Positions 28,474-37,438 of a stretch of 64,000 bases of DNA are shown piece after piece. The position numbers and the translations under genes were made by a program. Every line of letters begins with the position of its first letter. The first letter of the stretch is position 1. The notes under the pieces were generated by a model. That model worked only from the letters and a program-made list of their open reading frames with translations, was not told where the DNA came from and did not search any database. Source of the stretch: Anaerobiospirillum thomasii (GTDB lineage: Bacteria > Pseudomonadota > Gammaproteobacteria > Enterobacterales > Succinivibrionaceae). The stretch is from positions 1,132,001 through 1,196,000 of the forward strand of contig NZ_UAPU01000007.1 in assembly GCF_900445255.1 (NCBI RefSeq), written 5' to 3'.

Positions 28474-29698
28474 TTATATTGTTATCCCAAATCAAACGCT
28501 GATCAAAGCTCTCAGCAGCAAACATTGTAATTATCACAACAAGACAAAAAGATATGACGGCAAATCCAGGATTAATCACCATAACACCGGTAAAACGCAC
28601 AACAGATGTCATGATTATAACTACAAAAACATCTATCATTGACCATTTTCCTATAAAACATACTATTTTATAAAGTCTTGTTGCGTGTATAGGTCTTTTA
28701 ACAGTTCTGAACCTTATTACATAGAGTAAAAAGGCCATAGACAGTATTTTAAAAATAGGAATAAAAATAGATGCCACAAGAATGATAATTGCGACAAACT
28801 GACTGTTCATATTCCACAAAGATATAACACCCTCAATAATATTTGATCCTGTATTGTTGCCAAGATAATCTGTAAACATGATTGGATACAGATTTGATGG
28901 CAGATACAGAATTATTGAAGCCAACAGCAGAGCCATAACCCTTTGAAAATAGTGTTTTTCTCTTATTGCAGCATCAGTTCCACAGCGAGGGCACTGTGCA
29001 TTATCTGTATCTGAATTATAAAAACAATTATGACAATGTCTGCATAAAATCAAAGATACATCTATACCGCGCAATCCTTTATGCTCTGATTGTATAGAGC
29101 TTTGACTTATAAGATCCCATACTTTGTAGGGATGGCATTTTGCCCAACATAAAACAAGCATAATGGAAAAAATAAGCGCCAGAATAAAGCCAGAATGAAA
29201 ATCTACTGTACTTAAGGAGGTAAGTTTTATAAGACTTACAAGAACAGCAAGAATAAATACATCAACCATGCAAAAGGCATGAGATATAGTATAGATATTG
29301 GCTATAAATATATTTGGTTTTACATTAAATAAACCTATAGCTACCTGTATAAGAAGCATAATAACCGGCAGCATAAAGGTAAAGAGAAACAGAAAATAAA
29401 GAAGCAAAGACCAGTCTGTTTTTAAGATAAAAACCATAGATATAAGTTCTATGGTATGAGTGATTCCTAAGGATGATACTGAAATAAATGGCTGAAAAAT
29501 TGATATAATAAGAATGATCAGGGCACTTAATGCAAAAAAACCTAATTGCTTAAAATCAAGTAAACTGCGCGACTTTAAATTTGATGAGCAGACAGGACAT
29601 GTATGCTTCACACCTTGATTTGGTATATTTACTATATAGTCACACGTTTTACATAAGGTTAAAAAACTATCAGAGCTAGTTTTATTTTTATCAGACAT
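28454..29698 (-). CDS. pqiA: Membrane protein PqiA
   Basis: PqiA is the integral membrane partner of PqiB in a lipid transport system. The 414-residue product has two PqiA domains, each led by a zinc-ribbon-like CxxC pair (CKTCD at 16-20 and CPVC near 34-37; CRHCHNC and CPRC in the second) followed by four membrane segments. It starts only 3 bases after nrdG, which suggests that the pqi genes ride on the nrd transcript. The protein is otherwise intact (E. coli 417 residues). Confidence 0.93.
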   Translation of the reverse strand: MSDKNKTSSDSFLTLCKTCDYIVNIPNQGVKHTCPVCSSNLKSRSLLDFKQLGFFALSALIILIISIFQPFISVSSLGITHTIELISMVFILKTDWSLLLYFLFLFTFMLPVIMLLIQVAIGLFNVKPNIFIANIYTISHAFCMVDVFILAVLVSLIKLTSLSTVDFHSGFILALIFSIMLVLCWAKCHPYKVWDLISQSSIQSEHKGLRGIDVSLILCRHCHNCFYNSDTDNAQCPRCGTDAAIREKHYFQRVMALLLASIILYLPSNLYPIMFTDYLGNNTGSNIIEGVISLWNMNSQFVAIIILVASIFIPIFKILSMAFLLYVIRFRTVKRPIHATRLYKIVCFIGKWSMIDVFVVIIMTSVVRFTGVMVINPGFAVISFCLVVIITMFAAESFDQRLIWDNNINGSKKS

Positions 29699-29701
29699 TA
29701 A

Positions 29702-30223
29702 TTATCTATAACCTGCAAGTTTAACAACTGTGTTGCTTTGTAAAGATCTTTGAACATCTATAATACGCTGATTTGTAGACCCTCTAAAATCAATTTCATA
29801 GGACTTGAGTGTATCTACAAAAGGACCGTCCACGATGACATCAAGCAACTTCAAAAGTTCTAGCGTTTGTGGATTTTTAGCAAGCTTATCAAAAGTATAG
29901 CCAGAATATGACCATAATGAATAATTTTGTTCTTTTAAAATTTTTGAGAGGATAATTAAAGGTTTAACCTGTAAAAAAGGCTCACCACCTGAATAAGTGA
30001 CACCCTTTATAAGAGGGTTTTCTTTAATTTCATTGTATAGGACACGAAGAGAAACTTCTATTCCGCCATCAAGTGGCTGTGACTGTGGGTTATGGCATTC
30101 TTTACAATGTAAAAGACAGCCCTGGGTAAAAATGGTGTATCTTATTCCAGGGCCGTCCACTATGGATTCAGATACAGCACCTGCTATACGCAGCGAGGTA
30201 CTGTCTAATATACCTAAATCCAT
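29702..30223 (-). CDS. nrdG: Anaerobic RNR activating enzyme NrdG
   Basis: NrdG is a radical SAM enzyme that uses a 4Fe-4S cluster and S-adenosylmethionine to install the glycyl radical on the class III ribonucleotide reductase. The 173-residue product has the cluster motif CLLHCKEC (Cys36, 40, 43), then GVTYSGGEP as the SAM-binding GGE motif. DGPGIRYTIFTQGC is typical of the family. It lies 9 bases after the small glycyl-radical gene and 3 bases before pqiA. Confidence 0.93.
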   Translation of the reverse strand: MDLGILDSTSLRIAGAVSESIVDGPGIRYTIFTQGCLLHCKECHNPQSQPLDGGIEVSLRVLYNEIKENPLIKGVTYSGGEPFLQVKPLIILSKILKEQNYSLWSYSGYTFDKLAKNPQTLELLKLLDVIVDGPFVDTLKSYEIDFRGSTNQRIIDVQRSLQSNTVVKLAGYR

Positions 30224-30232
30224 ATCTTCCCT

Positions 30233-30391
30233 TTATACATGCTGATGCTTTACTCTGTCGTGCACTTCAGCACGCTTGGCATTATTAAATCTGTCTAATG
30301 TTCCTACGAGGTAGCCTGTAACTCTTCTGATTCTCTCAAACTTTACTCCCTCGCCTACAACTCCATTACGTGGATGTAATCTAGTTACCAT
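30233..30391 (-). CDS. Separate glycyl-radical domain of class III RNR
   Basis: This 52-residue product contains FERIRRVTGYLVGTLDRFNN and AKRAEVHDRVKH, which in usual NrdD proteins form the C-terminal glycyl-radical segment (E. coli NrdD: RVCGYLG around Gly681). Gly26 is the expected radical site. It has its own GGAG ribosome-binding site 10 bases upstream of ATG 30391. It begins 22 bases after the TAG of nrdD and in a different frame. The larger NrdD lacks this motif. The frame is open back to 30436 and overlaps the nrdD end, but no slippery sequence lies before the stop, so separate translation is favoured over frameshifting. The protein would complete NrdD non-covalently, much as YfiD (GrcA) does for damaged pyruvate formate-lyase. 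Confidence 0.8.
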   Translation of the reverse strand: MVTRLHPRNGVVGEGVKFERIRRVTGYLVGTLDRFNNAKRAEVHDRVKHQHV

Positions 30392-30413
30392 TTTTTTATT
30401 TCTCCAAAAAAAA

Positions 30414-32675
30414 CTAACCTTTACATATACACTCAACGCCTATCTTGCTCAAACGCTCGATAGTTACACCTTCACCATCATGTCGTCCACATTTTGGGCA
30501 CACATCATTGATGACACCAACAAATCCGCATACAGGACAGCGATCTACAGGGTGATTAATAGAACCGTATCCCACGCCGCAGTCTTTCATATATAAGATA
30601 ATCTGCTCAAAGGCCTCAGTATTTTTAGTCAAGTCTCCATCCATCTCGACATAGGTTATAGAGCCGGCATTGCACAGCTCATGGAATGGGCCTTCAATTT
30701 TAATTTTTTTAGCAGCAGATATATCATAGTACACCGGTACATGGAAACTATTGGTATAGTAATCCCTGTCTGTAACACCCTTTATCTCACCATATCTGTT
30801 TTTGTCCATCTTAACAAAGCGTCCGGACAGACCTTCAGCTGGTGTTGAAAACAGTGAGAAGTTTAACCCTGTTTTCTGTGTCTGTTTGTCTGTAAGATCA
30901 CGCATATGAGATAAAATCTCGTAGCCTAATTTACATGATTTTTCAGACTCACCATGATGATAGCCTGTAAGAGCCACTAAAGCCTCGGCAAGACCAATAA
31001 ATCCTACAGATAAAGATCCATTTTTTATAACGTCACGTATGGTGTCATCCATAGACAGTCTGTCAGAATCAATCCATACACCCTGACCCATTAAAAACGG
31101 ATAGTTATAAACATGTTTCTGAGCAATGATTTCAAAGCGATCAAGCAGCTGATCAAAGATCATATTAACTACATGATCAAGTGACTCATAGAATTTACTT
31201 ATAGATCCGTGAGCCTCAATAGCAAGTCGTGGTAGATTAACTGTGGTAAATGACAGATTGCCACGACCTGGAATTACCTGTTTTGTTTTATCATAATCAT
31301 TGCCAAAGACTCTGGTTCTGCATCCCATCAGAGCCACTTCAGTCTCAGGTCTGCCCTCAACATAATACTGTTTATTATAAGGTACATCGAGGAATGAGAA
31401 GTTAGGGAAGAGTCTCTTGGCTGAAACCCTGCAAGCAAGCTTGAACAGATCGTAGTTTGGATCGCCCTCTTTGGTATTGATACCATCTTTTATCTTAAAA
31501 ATCTGTACAGGGAAAATAGGTGTTTCACCACCGCCAAGACCTGCCTCTGTAACTAAAAGCACATTGCGCATAATCATGCGTTGCTCTTTTGTTACACCTG
31601 TTCCATAGTTAATTGATGAAAAAGGAACCTGTGCACCTGCTCGTGACTGCATAGAGTTTAAATTATGAATCACAGCTTCCATAGCCTGATAGGTTTCTCT
31701 GTCAGTAAGCATCAGTGACTCATTTAAAATATATGCTACAGCCTCATCATCACAGTCATAGCTATTTTCCTTTAATAATGTTACAAGGAAGTCTTTAATT
31801 AAAAGCTGAGCCTCATCAGACATTATGGTACCAAGCTTGTGATAAACCTCCATACCATAGTCTGTAAGTCCACTTGTATCAATATCATTGCAGCGCATTG
31901 ATATGCATGTAACTTTAGACAGATGCTTTAAGTATGAAACCACAACATAAGGTGCCAGATCATACTCAAACATAGGAATTGACTGACCGCCGTGCATATC
32001 ATTCTGATTTGACTGAATAGCGATACAGCATAATGCAGCAGCTGACAATATAGATTTAGGCTCACGCAGGAAACCATGTCCTGTAGAAAAACCGCGTTTA
32101 AAAAGATCTTTTAAACTTATCTGACAGCAGTTGATAGTTAAAAGATAAAAATCCAGATCATGAATATGAATAGTACCATTGCTGTGAGCTAAAGCATGCT
32201 CTGGCTTTAATACATATCTTTTTACGAAATCTTTGGCACCTTCAGAACCAAAACGCAGCATCAGACCCATAGGAGCATTTGCATCAATATTGGCATTTTC
32301 TCTTTTAAGATCCATATCGGCTGTTGATTTTGATGTCAGATCTCTATAAATTCTGGTCAAATCCTCATTATAGGTTCTGACATTGGTTCTCTGCTGTCTG
32401 TACAGAATAAAATTCTTGGCCTCAGCTGCCAGATCGTGTTTGATTAAAACCTTTTCAATGATGTTTTGTGTGTTTTCAACTGAAGGTGTTCTTGAAACAT
32501 CAGCTTCAATAAGAGATACAACTTCAGCTGTCAGATCTTTAATTAAAAGTTCTTCATGCTCAGTTATTCCATCATCAGGATGGACAGAGATCAGAGCCTT
32601 TCTTATTGCATTAGCAATCTTCAATTGATTGAAAGATACCTTTCTGCCATCTCGTTTTACAATAAACCTGATCAT
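30414..32675 (-). CDS. nrdD: Class III ribonucleotide reductase NrdD, lacking glycyl-radical tail
   Basis: NrdD reduces ribonucleoside triphosphates to deoxy forms without oxygen, with formate or thioredoxin as reductant by subtype. The 753-residue product starts with an ATP-cone (FIVKRDGRKVSFNQLKIANA), continues through the ten-stranded barrel with IQSNQNDMHGGQSIP, LMGCRTRV (candidate thiyl Cys) and FTTVNLPRLA, and ends after a four-Cys zinc ribbon (CPVC...CPKC). The C-terminal RxxGYLG-type radical loop is missing and is encoded by the next small gene. The reading up to the TAG is normal, so this is not simple decay within the catalytic core. The 222-bp region upstream is shared with earP. 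Confidence 0.9.
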   Translation of the reverse strand: MIRFIVKRDGRKVSFNQLKIANAIRKALISVHPDDGITEHEELLIKDLTAEVVSLIEADVSRTPSVENTQNIIEKVLIKHDLAAEAKNFILYRQQRTNVRTYNEDLTRIYRDLTSKSTADMDLKRENANIDANAPMGLMLRFGSEGAKDFVKRYVLKPEHALAHSNGTIHIHDLDFYLLTINCCQISLKDLFKRGFSTGHGFLREPKSILSAAALCCIAIQSNQNDMHGGQSIPMFEYDLAPYVVVSYLKHLSKVTCISMRCNDIDTSGLTDYGMEVYHKLGTIMSDEAQLLIKDFLVTLLKENSYDCDDEAVAYILNESLMLTDRETYQAMEAVIHNLNSMQSRAGAQVPFSSINYGTGVTKEQRMIMRNVLLVTEAGLGGGETPIFPVQIFKIKDGINTKEGDPNYDLFKLACRVSAKRLFPNFSFLDVPYNKQYYVEGRPETEVALMGCRTRVFGNDYDKTKQVIPGRGNLSFTTVNLPRLAIEAHGSISKFYESLDHVVNMIFDQLLDRFEIIAQKHVYNYPFLMGQGVWIDSDRLSMDDTIRDVIKNGSLSVGFIGLAEALVALTGYHHGESEKSCKLGYEILSHMRDLTDKQTQKTGLNFSLFSTPAEGLSGRFVKMDKNRYGEIKGVTDRDYYTNSFHVPVYYDISAAKKIKIEGPFHELCNAGSITYVEMDGDLTKNTEAFEQIILYMKDCGVGYGSINHPVDRCPVCGFVGVINDVCPKCGRHDGEGVTIERLSKIGVECICKG

Positions 32676-32819
32676 AACACTCTCAATTTAAGATTAAAAA
32701 AACATCAATATTTCAGATATTTATTTATTTTTGTACGTATATAAAAAACAGTAAATTAAAAAAAATTATCATCTTATTATAATTGTAAAATTTGTAAATT
32801 AAAGTTGAATAATTGTTGT

Positions 32820-32848
32820 TATGGTCTTTACTTTTTTAAAAGACCATA
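32820..32848. promoter_or_regulatory. Inverted repeat between nrdD and earP
   Basis: A perfect 10-bp stem TATGGTCTTT/AAAGACCATA with a 9-base loop lies in the divergent gap. No gene ends nearby, so an operator or RNA leader structure is more likely than a terminator. It does not match the NrdR-box pattern that I know. Confidence 0.4.
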
Positions 32849-32898
32849 CGCATGGTATTTGAGCAAATAAAAAAAATTATTATGGTTTAAAGGGCAAA

Positions 32899-33951
32899 AT
32901 GAAGTTTGATATCTTCTGTAAAGTTATAGACAACTATGGTGATGCAGGTGTCTGTTTAAGACTATCTCGAGGTCTTATACAAAAAGGTCATACAGTAAAA
33001 CTTATCTGTGACAATACACAGACTCTCAATAAAATAGCCAATGACAGCGACAAAAATCTTATAGATATGCAAAACTGGTCAGACAACCTTACATTTAATG
33101 ATACAGATGTAGTTGTCCTGGCATTTTCATGCAGACCTTCAGATGAGGTTATCAACAATATTGCCAAGAGCAATGTGCTTACTGTAAATCTTGAGTATTT
33201 AAGTGCCGAAAGCTGGGTTGAGGATTGTCATGGCTTAAGATCCTTTGCTGACAATCTTAACTGCTATTATTTCTTTCCTGGTTTTACCAGAAAGACAGGC
33301 GGTCTTATTATAGAAGATGATTTTATTGCCAAAGTAAGCAATAAAAAACTTACAGATACAGACAATACAAGATATATAAGTCTTTTTAGCTATAAAAATG
33401 ACAATTTAAAAACAGTACTTAAAATACTGTCCAAATCCAAAAAACACAATATAGTTACAGTGTTTGAAGGTCTTGCTCTTGATAATCTCAATGCTCTTTT
33501 AAATATAAATCTCAAAGCAGGGCAGAGCTATAGCTTTGAAAACTTTACATTTAATGCGCACTCCATGGTTCCTCAGCCCCAATATGATGACATTCTTATA
33601 AACAGCGATTTAAATCTGGTTAGAGGCGAAGACTCCATTGTCAGAGCTATGCTTACAGGCAATATCTTTTTATGGCAGATCTACTATCAGGAAGAAAACG
33701 CCCATATTATAAAACTCAATGATTTTATAGACAGAATGGGTGAGGCAACTGATGCAGATCCTAAACTTTTTGATATGTTCAGGACACTCAACAATATGTA
33801 TAACAGCAATGGGACTATAGATCCAGAAAATTTTAACTATGACATTTTTGAAAATAACTTTAAAATTCAAACACAAAAATGGTCAGAATATCTTTTAAAT
33901 CAGCCATCTCTTACAGATTCACTTATAGAGTTCTGTGCTAAAAAGATCTAG
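32899..33951 (+). CDS. earP: EF-P arginine rhamnosyltransferase EarP
   Basis: EarP transfers rhamnose from dTDP-rhamnose to Arg32 of elongation factor P, which relieves stalling at proline runs. The 350-residue GT-B glycosyltransferase has the N-terminal DNYGDAGVCLRLSRGL motif and, in the C-terminal domain, VPQPQYDDIL, LVRGEDSIVRAM and QEENAHIIKL, all diagnostic of EarP. efp follows 109 bp downstream on the same strand, as is common. The dTDP-rhamnose genes are not in the window. Confidence 0.93.
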   Translation: MKFDIFCKVIDNYGDAGVCLRLSRGLIQKGHTVKLICDNTQTLNKIANDSDKNLIDMQNWSDNLTFNDTDVVVLAFSCRPSDEVINNIAKSNVLTVNLEYLSAESWVEDCHGLRSFADNLNCYYFFPGFTRKTGGLIIEDDFIAKVSNKKLTDTDNTRYISLFSYKNDNLKTVLKILSKSKKHNIVTVFEGLALDNLNALLNINLKAGQSYSFENFTFNAHSMVPQPQYDDILINSDLNLVRGEDSIVRAMLTGNIFLWQIYYQEENAHIIKLNDFIDRMGEATDADPKLFDMFRTLNNMYNSNGTIDPENFNYDIFENNFKIQTQKWSEYLLNQPSLTDSLIEFCAKKI

Positions 33952-33968
33952 ATGCAATTTACCTATAT

Positions 33969-33998
33969 CTTACAAATATTGTATATATCTGCTAAAAT
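33969..33998 (+). promoter_or_regulatory. Possible efp promoter
   Basis: CTTACA (33969-33974) and TAAAAT (33993-33998) with an 18-base spacer lie about 60 bases before efp. The match is moderate. Confidence 0.4.
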
Positions 33999-34060
33999 AA
34001 ACGGTTAGCAGTTTGTAGTATTCAATACTATGTAATCAAATATTTTAAAGGTATATCCAT

Positions 34061-34624
34061 ATGAAGTTAGCTCAAGAAATTCGTGCTGGAAATGTAATCA
34101 TGTTAGACGGCAAGCCAATGGTTGTTCAGAAGACTGAGTACAATAAGTCTGGCAGAAACGCTGCAGTAGTTAAAATGAAGCTCAAGAGCCTGCTAGCTGA
34201 AGGCGGTACTGAGACCGTATTCCGTGCAGATGATCGTTTAGACGATGTTATCCTTGAGAGAAAAGAGTGCACATACTCATACTTCAATGATCCTCTCTAT
34301 GTATTCATGGACGAGGAGTTCAATCAGTATGACGTTGAGAAGGATAACCTTGGCGATATTCTTAACTACATCGTTGACGGTATGGAAGATGTATGCGAAG
34401 TAACCTTCTACGAGGGCAAGGCTATATCTGTTGAGCTTCCAATTTCTATCGTTCGTGAGGTAGAGTACACTGAGCCTGCAGTTCGCGGCGACACCTCAGG
34501 CAAGGTTACAAAACCTGCCCGCCTTGCCGGCACCGGTTATGAGATTCAGGTTCCTGATTTCGTAAATATCGGCGACAAGATTGAAATTGATACCCGTACC
34601 AACGAGTTCAAAAAGCGCGTTTAA
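34061..34624 (+). CDS. efp: Elongation factor P
   Basis: EF-P enters the ribosomal E site and promotes peptide bonds at polyproline stretches. The 187-residue product has three OB-like domains and the acceptor loop [11 protein letters not shown] with Arg at position 32. Arg32 marks the rhamnosylated EF-P class and fits the upstream earP; the lysine-type (EpmA/B) loop has Lys at the same place. AAAGG precedes the ATG. A terminator follows about 45 bases after the stop. Confidence 0.97.
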   Translation: MKLAQEIRAGNVIMLDGKPMVVQKTEYNKSGRNAAVVKMKLKSLLAEGGTETVFRADDRLDDVILERKECTYSYFNDPLYVFMDEEFNQYDVEKDNLGDILNYIVDGMEDVCEVTFYEGKAISVELPISIVREVEYTEPAVRGDTSGKVTKPARLAGTGYEIQVPDFVNIGDKIEIDTRTNEFKKRV

Positions 34625-34668
34625 TATAAAAATTTAAAACACACGTGCAATAACAGCATTAGAAACCT

Positions 34669-34701
34669 ATAGCGTCTATTTTATATAGACGCTAATTTTT
34701 T
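34669..34701 (+). terminator. Terminator of efp
   Basis: A perfect 10-bp stem TAGCGTCTAT/ATAGACGCTA with a 5-base loop is followed by a run of T. Confidence 0.88.
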
Positions 34702-34740
34702 ATATAACCCCAATAAACTCCTCTTTATCTTTGCTCATAT

Positions 34741-34766
34741 AAAAAAAGGTAGACTTGAAGTCTACC
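34741..34766 (-). terminator. Terminator of the MFS gene
   Basis: GGTAGACTT/AAGTCTACC forms a hairpin; on the minus strand a run of seven T follows. It lies about 65 bp downstream of the leftward transporter gene. Confidence 0.82.
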
Positions 34767-34830
34767 CTGAATATTCAGATCTTGTTAAAGATCAGCACTA
34801 TAGCACACACTTATAATAATTATATTTATC

Positions 34831-36222
34831 TTATAGCTCTGCGTTCTTTGGTCTTGGAATACTAAATGAAGCGACAAAAGCTAATATAGTGATAACAAGA
34901 CCAACCATAATACCGCTTGAATAGGCTCCAGATGTAGGCTGTCCATCAACACTGTTTAAAACCAGTACAGCAGGAAGAATCGCAAAGCTCAGACCTGCAC
35001 CAAGGTTAAAAGCACCAGCATTCATACCAGGTAAAAATCCAGGATTGCTCTCAGGTGAGAGTACAATACCAAGGCCGTTTAACATAATATTGGCACATCC
35101 TGCATATGTAATACCAAGTAGTACCACACCAAATATCAGAGCTGTCAGAGAGTCAATACCGGCAAATATTATGATTAATATGCCTATAATAGATCCGAAT
35201 AAGCCTATGCGCAGAATATTGGTATAGCCAAAGCTTGGTGCCATACGTCCAGCAAAAGGACCTACGAGCCAGCCAATAAGGGCATATGGAGTTAACAGGT
35301 ATAAAGCAGCAGTATCAGGTCCTAAAGAGAAACCTACCTGTGTATTCTGAGCCAAAGACATGGCAAGACCATTAACTATAGCGAAAATACCGGTCATGGT
35401 TAAGGTTGTAGTCAACAGAATTGACCATGTTTCACGTCTTTTCAGGTGCTCAATAGATACTAATGGCTCTGCACTCTTCTTCTCTGTCTTAACAAAAAGA
35501 ACGAAGCTTATGATGCCAAGTACTGCATATAATGTAACCTGGAAGAAATCTACATTGCCCACATTTGCTGCCTTGTTCAATGCATTTAACATAAAAGCTA
35601 ATGACAGAACAATAAACAGCACTCCAACCCAGTCCATCTTTACATTTGCAGAAGGTTTTGACTCTGGTGCAAACTTAAAGACAAGCAATGTGGCAATTGC
35701 AGCTATAACAGCAATAGTCCAGAATACAGCTCTAAATCCTGAGTATGAGGCAATAAGACCGCCGGCTATTGCGTCAACACCAGCAATACCGCCATTTACA
35801 GCTGTAACCACACCCATTAATGTTGCATAGGTTTTAACGTCAGATATTTCACTGCGCAGCATTAAAAGACATATAGGTACTACAGGGCCTGAAATACCCT
35901 GAATAACTCTGGCCACGAATAATGTTTCAATATTTGGAGCAAGCGCAGCCAATACTGTTCCTAAAGTCATGACTAAAAGCATAATACTTAAAATCAGCTT
36001 TCTGCCTTTAATATCAGAAAGACGTGGCAGAAACAGTGAAAACAGAGCAGCAGCTGTAAAGAAGGCTGTCTGAGACAAGCCAACGTCAGCTTCGTTAGCC
36101 TGCAGCTCCTGACCTATGGTAATCAGAACAGGACCTAGCATACTTGCATTTAACTGAAAGGCAACGCAGGCTGCAAGCAGTGCTGTCATCAGCACTGTTA
36201 CATTAACAACTTTTTCACTCAT
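34831..36222 (-). CDS. MFS transporter, nucleoside-locus
   Basis: The 463-residue protein has the 12 to 14 hydrophobic helices of the major facilitator superfamily and a motif-A-like loop PRLSDIKGRKL between helices 2 and 3, close to the DHA2-type drug-proton antiporter branch. It begins 11 bases after the nucleoside hydrolase stop and is therefore likely co-transcribed. This context suggests uptake of nucleosides or export of the freed base, but sequence alone does not fix the substrate. Confidence 0.8.
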   Translation of the reverse strand: MSEKVVNVTVLMTALLAACVAFQLNASMLGPVLITIGQELQANEADVGLSQTAFFTAAALFSLFLPRLSDIKGRKLILSIMLLVMTLGTVLAALAPNIETLFVARVIQGISGPVVPICLLMLRSEISDVKTYATLMGVVTAVNGGIAGVDAIAGGLIASYSGFRAVFWTIAVIAAIATLLVFKFAPESKPSANVKMDWVGVLFIVLSLAFMLNALNKAANVGNVDFFQVTLYAVLGIISFVLFVKTEKKSAEPLVSIEHLKRRETWSILLTTTLTMTGIFAIVNGLAMSLAQNTQVGFSLGPDTAALYLLTPYALIGWLVGPFAGRMAPSFGYTNILRIGLFGSIIGILIIIFAGIDSLTALIFGVVLLGITYAGCANIMLNGLGIVLSPESNPGFLPGMNAGAFNLGAGLSFAILPAVLVLNSVDGQPTSGAYSSGIMVGLVITILAFVASFSIPRPKNAEL

Positions 36223-36233
36223 AGCTCTTTCCT

Positions 36234-37187
36234 TTAAAAATCAGTGTCACCAATTCTCTTGAGAGCATCTGTAATCAGATCCCAGAAACGCTTGTGATCA
36301 AGCTCAAGAGCTACCTGTGTATGACAGTCTGTATACTCAACCTTTCTAAAGTCACATACAGTCATACCTAATGTATGTGTACCTGTAAGTTCAACAGTAA
36401 TTGGTACGCGTCTTGTTTTTATAAGTGTAGGATCAATTACATAAGCTACAGCACATGGATCATGTACTGGAGGTGCATCAAAACCCTGCTCCTTTTTATA
36501 CATCTTGCCAAAGAAGTCGATAAGATCGCAGACAAATTTGGCAGGCTTGGTATTTAAAGCAGCAATCTTAGCCATAACCTCAGGAGTTGCCAGAGCCTGA
36601 TGGGTAAGATCAAGACCTATCATTGTTACAGGCCATTTTTCATTGAACACAACATATGCTGCCTCTGGATCTATCTTTATATTAAACTCAGCGACAGCAG
36701 ACCAGTTGCCAACATGAGCACCACCACCCATAAGCACAACTTCTTTTACTCTTTCTACAATTCTTGGCTCAACTCTAGCAGCAAGAGCAATATTGGTAAG
36801 CGCTCCTGTAGGAACAATAGTTATAGTCTTAGGAGGATTGTTCATTACTGTATCGATAATAACTTCAACAGCACTTCTTGAATCAAGAGTATGAACAGGA
36901 TCTGGAAGCTTTGGACCATCTAAACCACTATCTCCATGAATGGATGGAGCGTTTTCAGTCTCTGCTCTTACAATTGGTCTTCTTGATCCTTTGGCAATGG
37001 TAAGCCCCTGCATATTGCCCACACGGGCTACTGATAAGGCATTATGAGTAACTTTATCTATAGTCTGATTACCAGCAACTGTGGTAACAGCGACAAGATC
37101 TATATTAGGATTTCCCCAGGCAAGTAACATAGCAATAGCATCATCATGACCTGGGTCGCAGTCTAATATTATTTTTCTCTTTTCCAT
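36234..37187 (-). CDS. Inosine/uridine-preferring nucleoside hydrolase (RihB-like)
   Basis: The enzyme cleaves the N-glycosidic bond of ribonucleosides to give ribose and base. The 317-residue product starts MEKRKIILDCDPGHDDAIA, with the calcium-binding DxDPGxDDA motif, as in E. coli RihB (pyrimidine-specific), and contains NIHGDSGLDGP-like IHGDSGLDGPKLP, MGGGAHVGNWSAVAEFN and the C-terminal HDPCAVAY. Resemblance to RihB and RihA is strong, but base preference is not safely predicted. The ribose product fits the PfkB kinase encoded divergently at 38.9 kb. Confidence 0.9.
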   Translation of the reverse strand: MEKRKIILDCDPGHDDAIAMLLAWGNPNIDLVAVTTVAGNQTIDKVTHNALSVARVGNMQGLTIAKGSRRPIVRAETENAPSIHGDSGLDGPKLPDPVHTLDSRSAVEVIIDTVMNNPPKTITIVPTGALTNIALAARVEPRIVERVKEVVLMGGGAHVGNWSAVAEFNIKIDPEAAYVVFNEKWPVTMIGLDLTHQALATPEVMAKIAALNTKPAKFVCDLIDFFGKMYKKEQGFDAPPVHDPCAVAYVIDPTLIKTRRVPITVELTGTHTLGMTVCDFRKVEYTDCHTQVALELDHKRFWDLITDALKRIGDTDF

Positions 37188-37354
37188 ATTTATATCCTCA
37201 TATGCAGAATTTTTATCTGTACTGTTTTTTTTAGTTTAGATTTTTATAAGGAGTTAAAATATAAAAATTAAGAATAAAATATAATTTTTATGATATAAAA
37301 AAAACAAAAGAATGCTGTTGTTATCACAAAAACAAAAATATTAAAACAAAAACA

Positions 37355-37380
37355 TACCATACTTGTATGGTAGATTTTTT
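37355..37380 (-). terminator. Weak hairpin after the AraC-type gene
   Basis: A 7-bp stem TACCATA/TATGGTA around CTTG is followed on the minus strand by a T-rich tail. It may end the regulator transcript or act as an operator for the nucleoside hydrolase gene. Confidence 0.4.
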
Positions 37381-37438
37381 ACAAAAAATATACTGATAAA
37401 AACAAACTTGTTGAAAAATAATATATTTTTAAAAACAA

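Noticed and set aside
30392-30436. Programmed frameshift joining nrdD to the radical domain
   Set aside because: The T8 run lies after the nrdD TAG, and the short overlap before the stop contains no slippery heptamer; the small gene has its own ribosome-binding site.
35360-35830. 156-codon open frame antisense to the MFS gene
   Set aside because: It is fully inside a clear transporter gene, with no start signal and no recognisable domain.
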